A stretch of 64,000 nucleotides of DNA, from assembly GCF_028561565.1 (NCBI RefSeq), contig NZ_JAQQTE010000022.1, positions 127,716 to 191,715 on the forward strand, written 5' to 3'. Both the position numbers and the translations under genes were made by a program. This DNA comes from Gilvibacter sediminis (GTDB lineage: Bacteria; Bacteroidota; Bacteroidia; Flavobacteriales; Flavobacteriaceae). The notes beneath the pieces were generated by a model. That model worked only from the letters and a program-made list of their open reading frames with translations, did not search any database and was not told the DNA's origin. Below are positions 16,672 to 25,265 of the stretch, piece after piece (the first letter of the stretch is position 1; the number at the start of each line of letters is the position of its first letter).

Positions 16672-19632
16672 TTAAATGGTTTCACATGTGAATCGTTGCT
16701 TCGGGCGGCTTCCGGGTCTGCGTTTGTTACCGTTCTTACCTCCCTTGTCATCGAGCATCATTTTGATAAGCGTATTGCGCTCCTGCTGAATTGCAGTGCG
16801 CATGGCGGCGTCCTTATCCAGATCAAAGAACAAAGCACCTTCAATATAGGTTTGCTGAGCTCTTGCATATACAGACAATGGGTTGTCCGTCCATAAAACT
16901 AGATCGGCATCTTTGCCTACTTTGATACTACCCACACGATCATCAATATGTAGGAGTTTAGCTGGGTTGAGTGTCACCATCTTCCACGCTTCTTCCTCAC
17001 TCATACCTCCGTACTTAATGGTCTTGGCAGCCTCTTGATTCAAACGACGTGACATTTCACCGTCATCACTGTTAATAGCAACCACAACACCTTCTCGCGC
17101 CATGATGGCGGCGTTGTAAGGAATGGCATCATTCACCTCGTATTTATAAGCCCACCAATCGCTAAAGGTAGAACCTCCAACACCGTGAGCAGCCATTTTA
17201 TCTGCTACTTTATATCCTTCCAAAATATGGGTAAAGGTGTTTACTCTAAAGTTGAATTTCTCGGCCACCTTCATGAGCATATTGATCTCACTTTGTACGT
17301 AAGAGTGGCAAGAGATGAAGCGCTCTCCATTGAGGATCTGCGCTAAGACTTCAAGTTCTTCATCATAGCGAATATTAGCGCCGCTTTTCTTTTTGGCGTC
17401 GTATTCCTTGGCTCTGCTGAAGTAATTCATATACAGCTGTTCCACACCCATACGAGTCTGTGGGAAGCGGCTGTAGCTTTGCCAGTTGGATTGTTTTACA
17501 TTCTCACCCAACGCAAATTTGATGAATTTCGGGGTGTTGTTGTAGATCATATTGTCTGCGCTTTCTCCCCATTTGAGTTTGATGATCGCAGAGCGGCCAC
17601 CAATCGGGTTGGCAGAACCGTGTAGGATCTGAATGGAAGTAACCCCACCCGCCAAGTTGCGGTAGATATCAATATCCTCCGGATCTACTACGTCTTCTAT
17701 AGTTACTTCTGCGGAGCTATTATGTCCCGCTTCATTGATCGCTAAAGCTGCGATATGCGAGTGTTCGTCGATGATACCTGCCGTGAGGTGTTTCCCAGTG
17801 GCATCGATCACTTTAGCACCTCTGGCGCTGAGGTTTTGACCAATGGCTGCGATCTTTCCATCGCGAACCAGTACGTCTGTACTCATGAGAATTCCATCAG
17901 CTTCACCAGTCCATACCGTTGCATTTTTAAACAATATGTTTTGAGACTGTGGTACTGCTGAGTAACCGTATCCAATGTTTGGATAGGTAATGTCTACCAT
18001 GGTTGGAGCCTCATCATTATCTCCGGAAGCTTCTTTTTCAGCCTCCTCAGGACCTGCAGTTTGATTTGCATTAAAGCTGGTCTCGCGTCCATTAGGGAGT
18101 ACCAATCTTCCGCTTAGGTTATTTGAAGAGCTAACCACCGCAGCGGTCATTCTATAAATATCGTTGTTCTCCTCGTCAGTCATAGAGAAGATCACCCAGT
18201 TGTCATTGTACGTTAACTTAGCAGGAAACTTAGTATCGCCTTGCGCAATCTCAATTTTTGGCTTAGCTGCGTCTCCACTCAAGGTCATTTCATAAGATTT
18301 ACCACCCGCCATAAGCGTGTAGGTTCCTCGAATATCCTTTACACTGCGGTCATTGATCACGTTCTTAGTTCCTTGAACCCAGTTCTCATAAAGTGTGGTG
18401 CTGCTTTCAAAGATGTCTCCAGAAGTGATCAGAAAGTTGGCCTGAGCCCCTGGATTTAAATTCCCCAGTGTTTCGCTCATTCCAATGATACGCGCTGGAA
18501 CTGTTGTTAGAGCCTCTAGTGCTGTAGTTTTGTCCAGACCGTATTGGATCGCCTTCATGAGTTTGCCCTTAAAATCAGCTGCGGATTTAAGATCGTAGGT
18601 CGTAAAGGCAAAGGAAACTCCATTGTCTGCCATGATCTTTGGATTGGCTGGAGCTTGATTCCAGTTACGCATGTCTGCCAAGGTTACATAATCTGCTTGG
18701 TAAGGGTTGGATACATCATAAGCATCCGGAAAGTTGATCGGCAGAATATAGGTAGCCTTCGTGGCCTTGATGTCTGCAATCGCTTCGTATTCATCACCTC
18801 CACCTACAATTACATATTGAATACCGAATTGGTCTCCAACCTTGTCAGCTCTTAGATCATTGCCTTTATCGCCTGCATTGAAAACCGCATACATGCCTTT
18901 TTTCTCGATCAAAGCTTCTAAGGATCTATCTGTGGTATTGCTATTGCCAGCCTCGTACCAACGCATGTCGTGATACATTTGACGCAACAAAGCCATGGCT
19001 CCCATCAATGAAGTAGGGTAGGATTGTCTTGATGCGACAGAACGATCAAAGGAGAAGTACTGTCCCGCTGCTGTATTGAGAACGCGATCGGCATCATCGC
19101 CCTTGCTGTTAAGAGCTACTAATACGCCTGTTCCTTGTGCAATACCATCGTTGCGGTGAGCGCCTACAACTCCGAATCCAGCTTTACGCATGGTAGCTGC
19201 AGTTTTATTGTCGAATTTAAAATCTGCAATGGCATTGTATTCAGGCATGATGTGATCGTTCCAATAGAATCCAGCTCGGCTAGGACTGTATTGAGGAGAC
19301 CGGCCACCACCCTGAGCGCGTTCGGCCTTTTTTACACCGAACTCCGTATAAGGATCAATGAATGAAGGGTAGATGGTAGTACCGCTAGCATCTACAATAA
19401 TACTGTTTTGTGGTACGGTCACGTTAGTTCCAACAGAAACGACCTTCCCATCGCGAATGACCAAAGTTGCATTTTTGAGTACTTTGGTTGGAGTCACATA
19501 GATCGTGGCTCCGGTAAACGCGGTGTAATTGGTGTTCTGTTCTTTTACACTGTCGTTGTCTGGAAAATAATCCTGAGCTGCTAACTGCCCGCCTAGAAAG
19601 AGGCAGCAGAGCAACAGTAATCTGAATTTCAT
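16672..19632 (-). CDS. Exported two-module amidohydrolase (N-module degenerate)
   Basis: 986 residues, signal peptide LLLLCCLFLGGQLAAQ. Two amidohydrolase modules follow each other. In the first, the metal motif position reads YPSFIDPYTEFG (near residue 90), lacking HxH. The second (from about residue 575) has IIDEHSHIA near 620, FTHILEGYK near 800 and the catalytic aspartate in AINSDDGEM near 854, then GSIKVGKDADLVLW; it looks active. It ends in a basic tail (GNKRRPGSRPKQRF). The likely job is hydrolysis of a cyclic amide or peptide outside the cytoplasm; the substrate is unknown. The start at 19632 is set by the signal peptide; a 34-residue upstream extension is not credible. Confidence 0.85.
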   Translation of the reverse strand: MKFRLLLLCCLFLGGQLAAQDYFPDNDSVKEQNTNYTAFTGATIYVTPTKVLKNATLVIRDGKVVSVGTNVTVPQNSIIVDASGTTIYPSFIDPYTEFGVKKAERAQGGGRSPQYSPSRAGFYWNDHIMPEYNAIADFKFDNKTAATMRKAGFGVVGAHRNDGIAQGTGVLVALNSKGDDADRVLNTAAGQYFSFDRSVASRQSYPTSLMGAMALLRQMYHDMRWYEAGNSNTTDRSLEALIEKKGMYAVFNAGDKGNDLRADKVGDQFGIQYVIVGGGDEYEAIADIKATKATYILPINFPDAYDVSNPYQADYVTLADMRNWNQAPANPKIMADNGVSFAFTTYDLKSAADFKGKLMKAIQYGLDKTTALEALTTVPARIIGMSETLGNLNPGAQANFLITSGDIFESSTTLYENWVQGTKNVINDRSVKDIRGTYTLMAGGKSYEMTLSGDAAKPKIEIAQGDTKFPAKLTYNDNWVIFSMTDEENNDIYRMTAAVVSSSNNLSGRLVLPNGRETSFNANQTAGPEEAEKEASGDNDEAPTMVDITYPNIGYGYSAVPQSQNILFKNATVWTGEADGILMSTDVLVRDGKIAAIGQNLSARGAKVIDATGKHLTAGIIDEHSHIAALAINEAGHNSSAEVTIEDVVDPEDIDIYRNLAGGVTSIQILHGSANPIGGRSAIIKLKWGESADNMIYNNTPKFIKFALGENVKQSNWQSYSRFPQTRMGVEQLYMNYFSRAKEYDAKKKSGANIRYDEELEVLAQILNGERFISCHSYVQSEINMLMKVAEKFNFRVNTFTHILEGYKVADKMAAHGVGGSTFSDWWAYKYEVNDAIPYNAAIMAREGVVVAINSDDGEMSRRLNQEAAKTIKYGGMSEEEAWKMVTLNPAKLLHIDDRVGSIKVGKDADLVLWTDNPLSVYARAQQTYIEGALFFDLDKDAAMRTAIQQERNTLIKMMLDDKGGKNGNKRRPGSRPKQRFTCETI

Positions 19633-19810
19633 AAGATTGAATTTGAATTTTGAGCGCAAAACGGGGTTCGTTTCATTAGATAATGAATACAAACAAGAAC
19701 GGTCCCAAGCGAACCTATCTTTGAGGAATTTCACGTTTTGACTAAAAATGGTTGGTTTACTCCTTAAAGATACTAAGGGTATTTGGCGGGCTGCTTGGCT
19801 CTAACAAATC

Positions 19811-19827
19811 TTTAACAGCGTGTTAAA
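19811..19827 (-). terminator. Possible terminator of the DUF3810 gene
   Basis: Perfect 7-bp inverted repeat (TTTAACA, GCG, TGTTAAA) six bases past the stop codon, followed on the minus strand by GATTTGTT. The stem is A/T-rich and the T-run is poor, so this is tentative. Confidence 0.35.
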
Positions 19828-19833
19828 TCAAGC

Positions 19834-20901
19834 TTAGAGCGGATTTTGTTCAAAGTAGTTCACCGCCAAGGCAACCATATAGCTGTAACTCATGATTCCT
19901 TTTTCTTGGTTGTTTGCCTTTAAGAAATTGTCCCAAAAAGCTTTAGAGATATCTTCAAAGGGGTTGTTGTAGCTCGCCCAAAAGTCACGCATCTCTTTGT
20001 AGCTCTTTAAAATTCCGGGATTGATGGTTGTGAGCATTTCCCGATAAACAGCCTCATCTCTACGGGCGATCTCATTGATGCAGTATCGGAGCATAAAGAT
20101 ATAGCCGGTATATTTTATATAAGTATCCGGGTTGTGAATGGTGGCCAAGGCAGCGATGAAGTTGGCTTCATTTTCTGCTGCATAGCCCATTTGGTGTGCT
20201 TCTTCATGGCAGGCAACCACTGGAAATTTATAGGATTTGATGAGTCGATTGACCTGTGCTTCCCCAGTTAAGGGATTGTAATATCCGCTGTAACCCATAT
20301 AGGTCAGCCCTAAACTCAAGCCTGATTTTTTAATGGATCTCGGCCTGTAATTGAACATGGGATGCTTTTCTGACAAAGCCGCATAGCCTTCTAAAGAGCG
20401 TTTGAAGATCTCCTTTTGCGAGTAGGGCAGGTCGATCTTGATCGAATCCGCATAGCCCAACTCTCGGTGCAGCTCGTTGGATTTAGCGATCATGCGCTGC
20501 GTCAGATCATAAAGCTGTTCATTGGTATAGGACTTCTCCAATTCCAATGTTTTATACAGCGGATTGCGGTAGTAGTTGATCCCCCAAATCAGATTGAACA
20601 TTAAATAGGCTAAAGAGACGGCAGCAGTTATATCTAAAAAGAATCCAGCCGGGCCGGTTCTCAGGCGTTTTACGTTTAGGTAAAGCCAGCGAAGGGCGTA
20701 AACAATGAGTCCGAGGTAAATAAAATCCCCAACAGAAAAAGGGATCCAACCAAAGATATAACGACTCAGTTTGGAAAAGAACGGGTAGATCCCTAGACTG
20801 TAATAACGCTCCACAGTATCTGGTATATAGCGCAACAGACGCAAGCCAAATATTTGGACGATCAGCAGCAGGGCCAAGCCGAGTTTTATCTTCAATCGCA
20901 T
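19834..20901 (-). CDS. DUF3810 family membrane protein with HExxH motif
   Basis: 355 residues. Three hydrophobic segments occupy the first 105 residues (GLALLLIVQIFGLRLL; FSVGDFIYLGLIVYALRWLY; FLDITAAVSLAYLMFNLIWG). The remaining domain contains ACHEEAHQMGYAAENEANFIA near residue 230: a zinc-protease type HExxH with a downstream ExxxN/E segment. This matches DUF3810, a Bacteroidota family presumed to be metallopeptidases; activity is not known to me. The gene is divergent from pepD. An exact -7 box ends four bases before the ATG, so the transcript may be leaderless. Confidence 0.8.
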   Translation of the reverse strand: MRLKIKLGLALLLIVQIFGLRLLRYIPDTVERYYSLGIYPFFSKLSRYIFGWIPFSVGDFIYLGLIVYALRWLYLNVKRLRTGPAGFFLDITAAVSLAYLMFNLIWGINYYRNPLYKTLELEKSYTNEQLYDLTQRMIAKSNELHRELGYADSIKIDLPYSQKEIFKRSLEGYAALSEKHPMFNYRPRSIKKSGLSLGLTYMGYSGYYNPLTGEAQVNRLIKSYKFPVVACHEEAHQMGYAAENEANFIAALATIHNPDTYIKYTGYIFMLRYCINEIARRDEAVYREMLTTINPGILKSYKEMRDFWASYNNPFEDISKAFWDNFLKANNQEKGIMSYSYMVALAVNYFEQNPL

Positions 20902-20905
20902 TGTT

Positions 20906-20913
20906 CAAACTTA
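20906..20913 (-). promoter_or_regulatory. -7 element TAAGTTTG upstream of the DUF3810 gene
   Basis: Exact TAnnTTTG on the minus strand, four bases before the ATG at 20901. No TTG at the -33 distance. A transcript from here would begin at or next to the start codon. Confidence 0.35.
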
Positions 20914-20939
20914 CGAACAATTCTTTGTTTTTTAATTTT

Positions 20940-20967
20940 TTGAACGCCCGCTAATCCGCTAAATTTG
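20940..20967 (+). promoter_or_regulatory. Consensus promoter of pepD
   Basis: TTG (20940-20942), 17 bases, TAAATTTG (20960-20967). It leaves 15 bases before the ATG at 20983 and shows that the in-frame TTG at 20965 is part of the promoter. Confidence 0.65.
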
Positions 20968-20982
20968 TTAAAAATTTATTTC

Positions 20983-22440
20983 ATGAACGATACCGTACGT
21001 CAATTAGAACCTCAAGTGATCTGGAAGCATTTTGCCGATCTCAATGCCGTTCCGCGAGCTTCCAAAAAGGAGGAAGAGGTGATAGCCTTTATGAAATCCT
21101 TCGGGGAGGGCTTAGGCCTAGAGACCTTTGAGGACGCCGTAGGAAATGTGATCATCAGAAAACCAGCTACTCCAGGAATGGAAAACAGAACTCCAGTGGT
21201 GATGCAATCGCATTTGGATATGGTGCATCAAAAGAACAACGACACAGACTTTGATTTTGCCACACAGGGCATTGAAATGTATGTTGATGGGGATTGGGTG
21301 CGTGCCCGCGGGACCACTTTGGGTGCAGACAACGGTTTGGGCGTAGCCACAATTATGGCAGTTTTGGCTTCGGATTCAATTGCGCATCCCGCGATTGAAG
21401 GCCTATTCACCATTGATGAGGAAACCGGAATGACCGGTGCCATGGGGCTAAAAGGAGGCTTGTTGCAGGGAAAGATCCTGTTGAATTTAGACACTGAAGA
21501 AGATGACGAGATAGGAGTAGGTTGTGCTGGTGGCGTTGATATCACAGCCAGTGGAAGCTATAGACCAATGCCTTTGTCTGACCTTTACGCTGGTTTCACG
21601 ATTCATGTAAAGGGATTGCAAGGAGGTCATAGTGGCATGGATATACACAAAGGTTTGGGCAATGCCAACAAGCTTATGAACCGTTTGCTTTACGCGATGG
21701 GTGATTACGTTCGAATCGCGAAAATCGATGGTGGGTCTTTACGTAACGCCATCCCAAGAGAAAGTACGGCGCAGATAGCCATTGCTGCTGATGCAAAGGC
21801 GGAAGTCATGGCGCGTTTTGAAGCTGAAAAACAGGCAATTTTGACCGAGTTTAAATCTCTAGAGCCCAGTTTAACCTTGGAGGTCAAGGAAGCCAAAGCT
21901 CCAGCAGATGCTATAGATCCCGCTACTCAAAAAGCCCTGATTAATGCCCTTTATGCAGCGCACAATGGTGTTTACAGAATGAGCCCTGCCATTGCCGATC
22001 TGGTGGAGACTTCAAACAATATTGCGCGCGTTTTAGTTGCTGACGGGAAAATTCATATTGGTTGTTTGACCCGATCCTCTGTAGAATCCTCTAAGGCCGA
22101 TCTATCCAATGCTTTGCGCGCTAATTTTGAGAATGCCGGCTTGGAAGTTGGTCTTTCTGGCGATTACCCGGGGTGGGCACCGAATATGGACAGTCCTATT
22201 TTAAAAGTGATGGAATCGCTCTATACAGAACTTTTTGATGCACAACCTCACGTTGCCGCTTGTCACGCGGGATTGGAATGTGGTATCTTGGGGCAGAACT
22301 ATCCAGGGATGGATATGATATCCTTTGGCCCTACCATCAAAGGAGCGCATTCTCCAGACGAACGCGCCAGCATTTCTTCAGTGCAAAAATACTGGAGTTA
22401 TGTTCTTGAAACTTTAAAACGGATTCCAGAAAACGCATAA
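20983..22440 (+). CDS. pepD: Aminoacyl-histidine dipeptidase (M20 family)
   Basis: 485-residue cytosolic zinc dipeptidase related to PepD, cleaving Xaa-His and other dipeptides. Motifs of the M20 fold are VVMQSHLDMVHQ (first metal histidine and following aspartate, near residue 80), TTLGADNGLGVATIMAV (bridging aspartate, near 115), FTIDEETGMTGAMGL (catalytic glutamate, near 145) and CHAGLECGILGQNYPGMDMISFGP near 425-450. The start is the ATG at 20983 (MNDTVRQLEPQ) because the longer frame begins inside the promoter. A strong hairpin follows the stop, so the gene is monocistronic. Confidence 0.93.
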   Translation: MNDTVRQLEPQVIWKHFADLNAVPRASKKEEEVIAFMKSFGEGLGLETFEDAVGNVIIRKPATPGMENRTPVVMQSHLDMVHQKNNDTDFDFATQGIEMYVDGDWVRARGTTLGADNGLGVATIMAVLASDSIAHPAIEGLFTIDEETGMTGAMGLKGGLLQGKILLNLDTEEDDEIGVGCAGGVDITASGSYRPMPLSDLYAGFTIHVKGLQGGHSGMDIHKGLGNANKLMNRLLYAMGDYVRIAKIDGGSLRNAIPRESTAQIAIAADAKAEVMARFEAEKQAILTEFKSLEPSLTLEVKEAKAPADAIDPATQKALINALYAAHNGVYRMSPAIADLVETSNNIARVLVADGKIHIGCLTRSSVESSKADLSNALRANFENAGLEVGLSGDYPGWAPNMDSPILKVMESLYTELFDAQPHVAACHAGLECGILGQNYPGMDMISFGPTIKGAHSPDERASISSVQKYWSYVLETLKRIPENA

Positions 22441-22469
22441 AAAAAGCCCCGAGAGATCGGGGCTTTTTT
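22441..22469. terminator. Bidirectional terminator between pepD and the PPIase gene
   Basis: A-run (22441-22445), 7-bp stem GCCCCGA / TCGGGGC with GAGA loop (22446-22463), then T-run (22464-22469). It can serve both pepD (plus) and the converging PPIase gene (minus). Confidence 0.9.
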
Positions 22470-22484
22470 ATTTCTTCTAGAAGC

Positions 22485-23591
22485 TTACTGTTTGATACCA
22501 GTCATCTTCATTCTAAAGATCAAGTCTGTGTTTGGCGGAATCGCTCTGGATCCTTGTGGACCGTAGGCTAGGTGAGAAGGCAAGTATACCATTACTTCGT
22601 CTCCAACGCGCATGCTCAACATAGCTTCTTTAAAACCAGGGATCATACGAGCATCTGCAGAGAAAGGAATCTCTAGTGGTCCGTAACGTCCTGCTTCTTT
22701 GCGCGCCAAGTTCATCACGTCAAATTTCTCAGCTAGATCTGGATTGGAAGTGTCAAACAACATACCGTCTGTAAAATATCCTTCATATTCCAAAAGAATG
22801 ATTTGTCCTTCAACAGGCTCTGCCCCGTCACCACGGGTCACATAGGCTCTGCGTAGCCCAGAATCCATCTCTTCTGCATCTGCAAGTGTCGCTTCGTTCT
22901 TCGCTTTGTATTCATCTGCAACAGCTTTGATCTCTGCAGCGCGTGCAGCAGCTTCTTCAGCTTTATTGGTTAAGGCCGTTTTAAGCGTAGGAACTGTAAT
23001 GTCTCCTTTGGTAATGATGTTTACTTCTTGCATTACTACATCTTCCATTGGCTTGTCTCCAGGCTTAGAAGTCTCTACAGATCCAATAGCATCAACAACA
23101 TCTTGTCCAATAACAATCTCTCCAAAAACGGCGTGCTTGTAATCCAAGTGCGGCGTTTCTTTTAGGGTGATAAAGAACTGACTTCCGTTGGTGTTCGGCC
23201 CACTGTTAGCCATGGACAGCATTCCTTTTTTGTTGTGTACAAGACCTTGTACAAACTCATCAGGGAATGAATAACCTGGGCTTCCCATTCCGTTTCCTAA
23301 TGGACATCCTCCTTGGATCATGAAATCTTTGATCACACGGTGAAAGATCAGTCCGTTATAATAAGGTTTACCCGCGTAGGTAGAATCGGCCATTTCACTT
23401 TTGCCGGTAGCTAGCGTTACAAAGTTGGCCACCGTTACGGGTGCCTGATCATGAAATAATTTCGCTACAAAGGTACCTTGAGTGGTAACAAACTCAGCGT
23501 ATACACCATCTGCCAAGTCTGGGTATTTTGGATTTTGACAAGACGCTGCGAAAAGTCCTGCAAATACAAGTAATAAAGTGATTCTCTTCAT
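22485..23591 (-). CDS. Cyclophilin-FKBP fusion lipoprotein (peptidyl-prolyl isomerase)
   Basis: 368 residues with lipobox FAASC. An N-terminal cyclophilin domain shows FHRVIKDFMIQGGCP, MLSMANSGPNTNGSQFFIT and LDYKHAVFGEIV (about residues 70-165), with the catalytic arginine in FHRV. After a helical linker rich in A and E, a C-terminal FKBP domain contains ILLEYEGYFTDGMLFDTS, MIPGFKEAMLSMRVGD and AYGPQGSRAIPPNTDLIF. Both should isomerise proline bonds in periplasmic or outer-membrane proteins. The ATG at 23591 gives the best signal peptide and a 10-base gap from gldI; a start at 23618 is possible but would overlap gldI. Likely one operon with nrnA and gldI. Confidence 0.92.
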   Translation of the reverse strand: MKRITLLLVFAGLFAASCQNPKYPDLADGVYAEFVTTQGTFVAKLFHDQAPVTVANFVTLATGKSEMADSTYAGKPYYNGLIFHRVIKDFMIQGGCPLGNGMGSPGYSFPDEFVQGLVHNKKGMLSMANSGPNTNGSQFFITLKETPHLDYKHAVFGEIVIGQDVVDAIGSVETSKPGDKPMEDVVMQEVNIITKGDITVPTLKTALTNKAEEAAARAAEIKAVADEYKAKNEATLADAEEMDSGLRRAYVTRGDGAEPVEGQIILLEYEGYFTDGMLFDTSNPDLAEKFDVMNLARKEAGRYGPLEIPFSADARMIPGFKEAMLSMRVGDEVMVYLPSHLAYGPQGSRAIPPNTDLIFRMKMTGIKQ

Positions 23592-23601
23592 TTCTATCTT
23601 C

Positions 23602-24159
23602 TTAATTATTGGATTCATTTTTAGATTGGGGCTCAATTGACTTTAGGTCTACTTTGACCTTCAAAGGGTAATTGATGCCTATTTTATTATCGTCTCCATA
23701 ATAGCCGTAGGCAGTATATGAAGGCAGAAAAAGGGTCATGGATTCGCCGGCATGCATCATCTTTAGCGCTTGGCGTAATCCGGTGATCAATTCTTGCTGG
23801 TCCATCACATAGCTGCGAGGACTGATCTGAGCTTTAGGGTAGATCACATTCCCATAAATATCTTCCACTTGGTAATCAAAAACCAAGCGATCTCCAAATT
23901 GAGGTAGGTAAGTGGTGCTGGAGTCGGTTACCGTTTTACTGAACCAAAAACCATTTTCTGAAGCCGTATATGTGGTCGTAGTATCTTTAGCGATCACTTC
24001 TTTTATAGCCGCCTCTTGTTGTGCTACTAACTTCTGATTGCGACTTACCGAGGCATTCACAAAACTACCAGAACTTTGACTCACAGGCTTACGCGCTTCC
24101 GGCTGGGCGCAAGAAACTACCATAAAAAGGGTGATGAGAAAAAGCAGGGGCTTAGGCAT
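23602..24159 (-). CDS. gldI: GldI-like FKBP-type peptidyl-prolyl isomerase lipoprotein
   Basis: 185 residues with lipobox MVVSC. One FKBP-like domain is visible: FGDRLVFDYQVEDIYGN, LITGLRQALKMMHAGESMTLFLPSYTAYGYYGD and PLKVKVDLKSIE. GldI is the gliding-motility-associated isomerase of flavobacteria, thought to help fold envelope proteins of the gliding/type IX secretion machinery. The assignment rests on the domain, the lipobox and the placement directly after nrnA, which is usual for gldI. The start ATG at 24159 overlaps the nrnA stop by eight bases; an alternative ATG lies 12 bases upstream. Confidence 0.82.
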   Translation of the reverse strand: MPKPLLFLITLFMVVSCAQPEARKPVSQSSGSFVNASVSRNQKLVAQQEAAIKEVIAKDTTTTYTASENGFWFSKTVTDSSTTYLPQFGDRLVFDYQVEDIYGNVIYPKAQISPRSYVMDQQELITGLRQALKMMHAGESMTLFLPSYTAYGYYGDDNKIGINYPLKVKVDLKSIEPQSKNESNN

Positions 24160-25174
24160 TAAGCAGGGCATTTTGATAGGAGGGCAAGATACTAATAAAA
24201 TACTTTATGGTTTCCTCCATGTTTTGGGTGGATCTTCCGCCCGCAGCATTAATATGACCACCACCGTCAAAGTGGGCTCGGGCCATCTCATTGACTGAGA
24301 AATCTCCCTTAGAGCGCAGTGATATCTTAATGATCCCGTCTTTCTCGCTTTCAATAAAAATAGCAGCGAGAACAATGTTTTCAATAGAGAGGGCATAGTT
24401 GACAAACCCTTCCGTGTCTCCTTTTTTGTAATTGCAGGCATCGAGTTCCGCTTGATTGAGGCTGATGTAAGCCGCGCGGTGCTCTTGCATGACCTTGAGG
24501 TTGCTCAGAGCCGTGCCTAACAATTGCATGCGGTTCTCACTGTTGTTGTCATAAACGTTGCGGTGGATCTGCGAGTTCTCAGCACCCTGTTCAATAAGAT
24601 CTGCAACCACTCTGTGGGTGGTGCTGGTTGTCGCCGGGAATCTAAACGAACCAGAATCGGTCATGATCCCTACATAGAGGTTTGTGGCAATATCAGCGTC
24701 TAAATAATTCAGGTGGCCCATCTTTTCCATAAAGTGGTAGACCATTTCTGAAGTGGATCCCATGCTCGCGTCACTATACGTGAATTTTGCATAGCTATCC
24801 GGTTGCTGGTGATGATCTATCATCGCAAATGGACAATCCAATTTTTGAAGTACAGCTTCCATTTCTGGACCCAGACGGTGTAAAGCATTAAAATCTAGGG
24901 TGAAGACCAAATGCGCCTTTTTAAGCAGGGTTCCGCAGTTGTCCGCGTGGCTCTCAAATCTGAGGATCTTGTCATTACCTGGCATCCACTTAAGGAATTT
25001 AGGATAATCATTGGGAACCATAACGCGAACATTGTGTCCGAGTTTTTCGAGATAGCCCGCTAGGCCCAAAGTAGAACCAATAGCGTCCCCGTCGGGATTT
25101 TTATGTCCAATCACCACGATGCGGATGGGACTGCTCAATAGCTTTTTTAATTCTGAAATTTCAGCGGAATTCAT
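24152..25174 (-). CDS. nrnA: Bifunctional oligoribonuclease/PAP phosphatase, DHH family
   Basis: 340-residue cytosolic DHH/DHHA1 phosphoesterase that degrades nanoRNAs and, in relatives, 3'-phosphoadenosine 5'-phosphate. Manganese-binding motifs are GHKNPDGDAIGSTLGL (near residue 24), TLDFNALHRLG (near 92) and FAMIDHHQQPDSY (near 117), and the C-terminal DHHA1 domain ends with ARAHFDGGGHINAAGG. All catalytic aspartates and histidines are present. It is first in the minus-strand run nrnA-gldI-PPIase. Confidence 0.93.
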   Translation of the reverse strand: MNSAEISELKKLLSSPIRIVVIGHKNPDGDAIGSTLGLAGYLEKLGHNVRVMVPNDYPKFLKWMPGNDKILRFESHADNCGTLLKKAHLVFTLDFNALHRLGPEMEAVLQKLDCPFAMIDHHQQPDSYAKFTYSDASMGSTSEMVYHFMEKMGHLNYLDADIATNLYVGIMTDSGSFRFPATTSTTHRVVADLIEQGAENSQIHRNVYDNNSENRMQLLGTALSNLKVMQEHRAAYISLNQAELDACNYKKGDTEGFVNYALSIENIVLAAIFIESEKDGIIKISLRSKGDFSVNEMARAHFDGGGHINAAGGRSTQNMEETIKYFISILPSYQNALLNA

Positions 25175-25265
25175 CGCCAGCGAAGATACAATTTAATAAC
25201 GAGAGACCAGCTGCCAATACTTCCAATAATGGTTAACTTTATCCCAAATAAATCCAACCATCGTC

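Noticed and set aside
16681-16692. Perfect palindrome TTCACATGTGAA as a possible parS site
   Set aside because: The core is CACATGTG and not CACGTG, there is one copy only, and it lies in the coding end of the amidohydrolase gene far from parAB.
19716-19723. Exact TATCTTTG promoter box on the plus strand
   Set aside because: No plus-strand gene follows for more than 1 kb, and there is no -33 TTG.
19633-19734. 34-residue N-terminal extension of the large amidohydrolase
   Set aside because: It would bury the signal peptide inside the protein.
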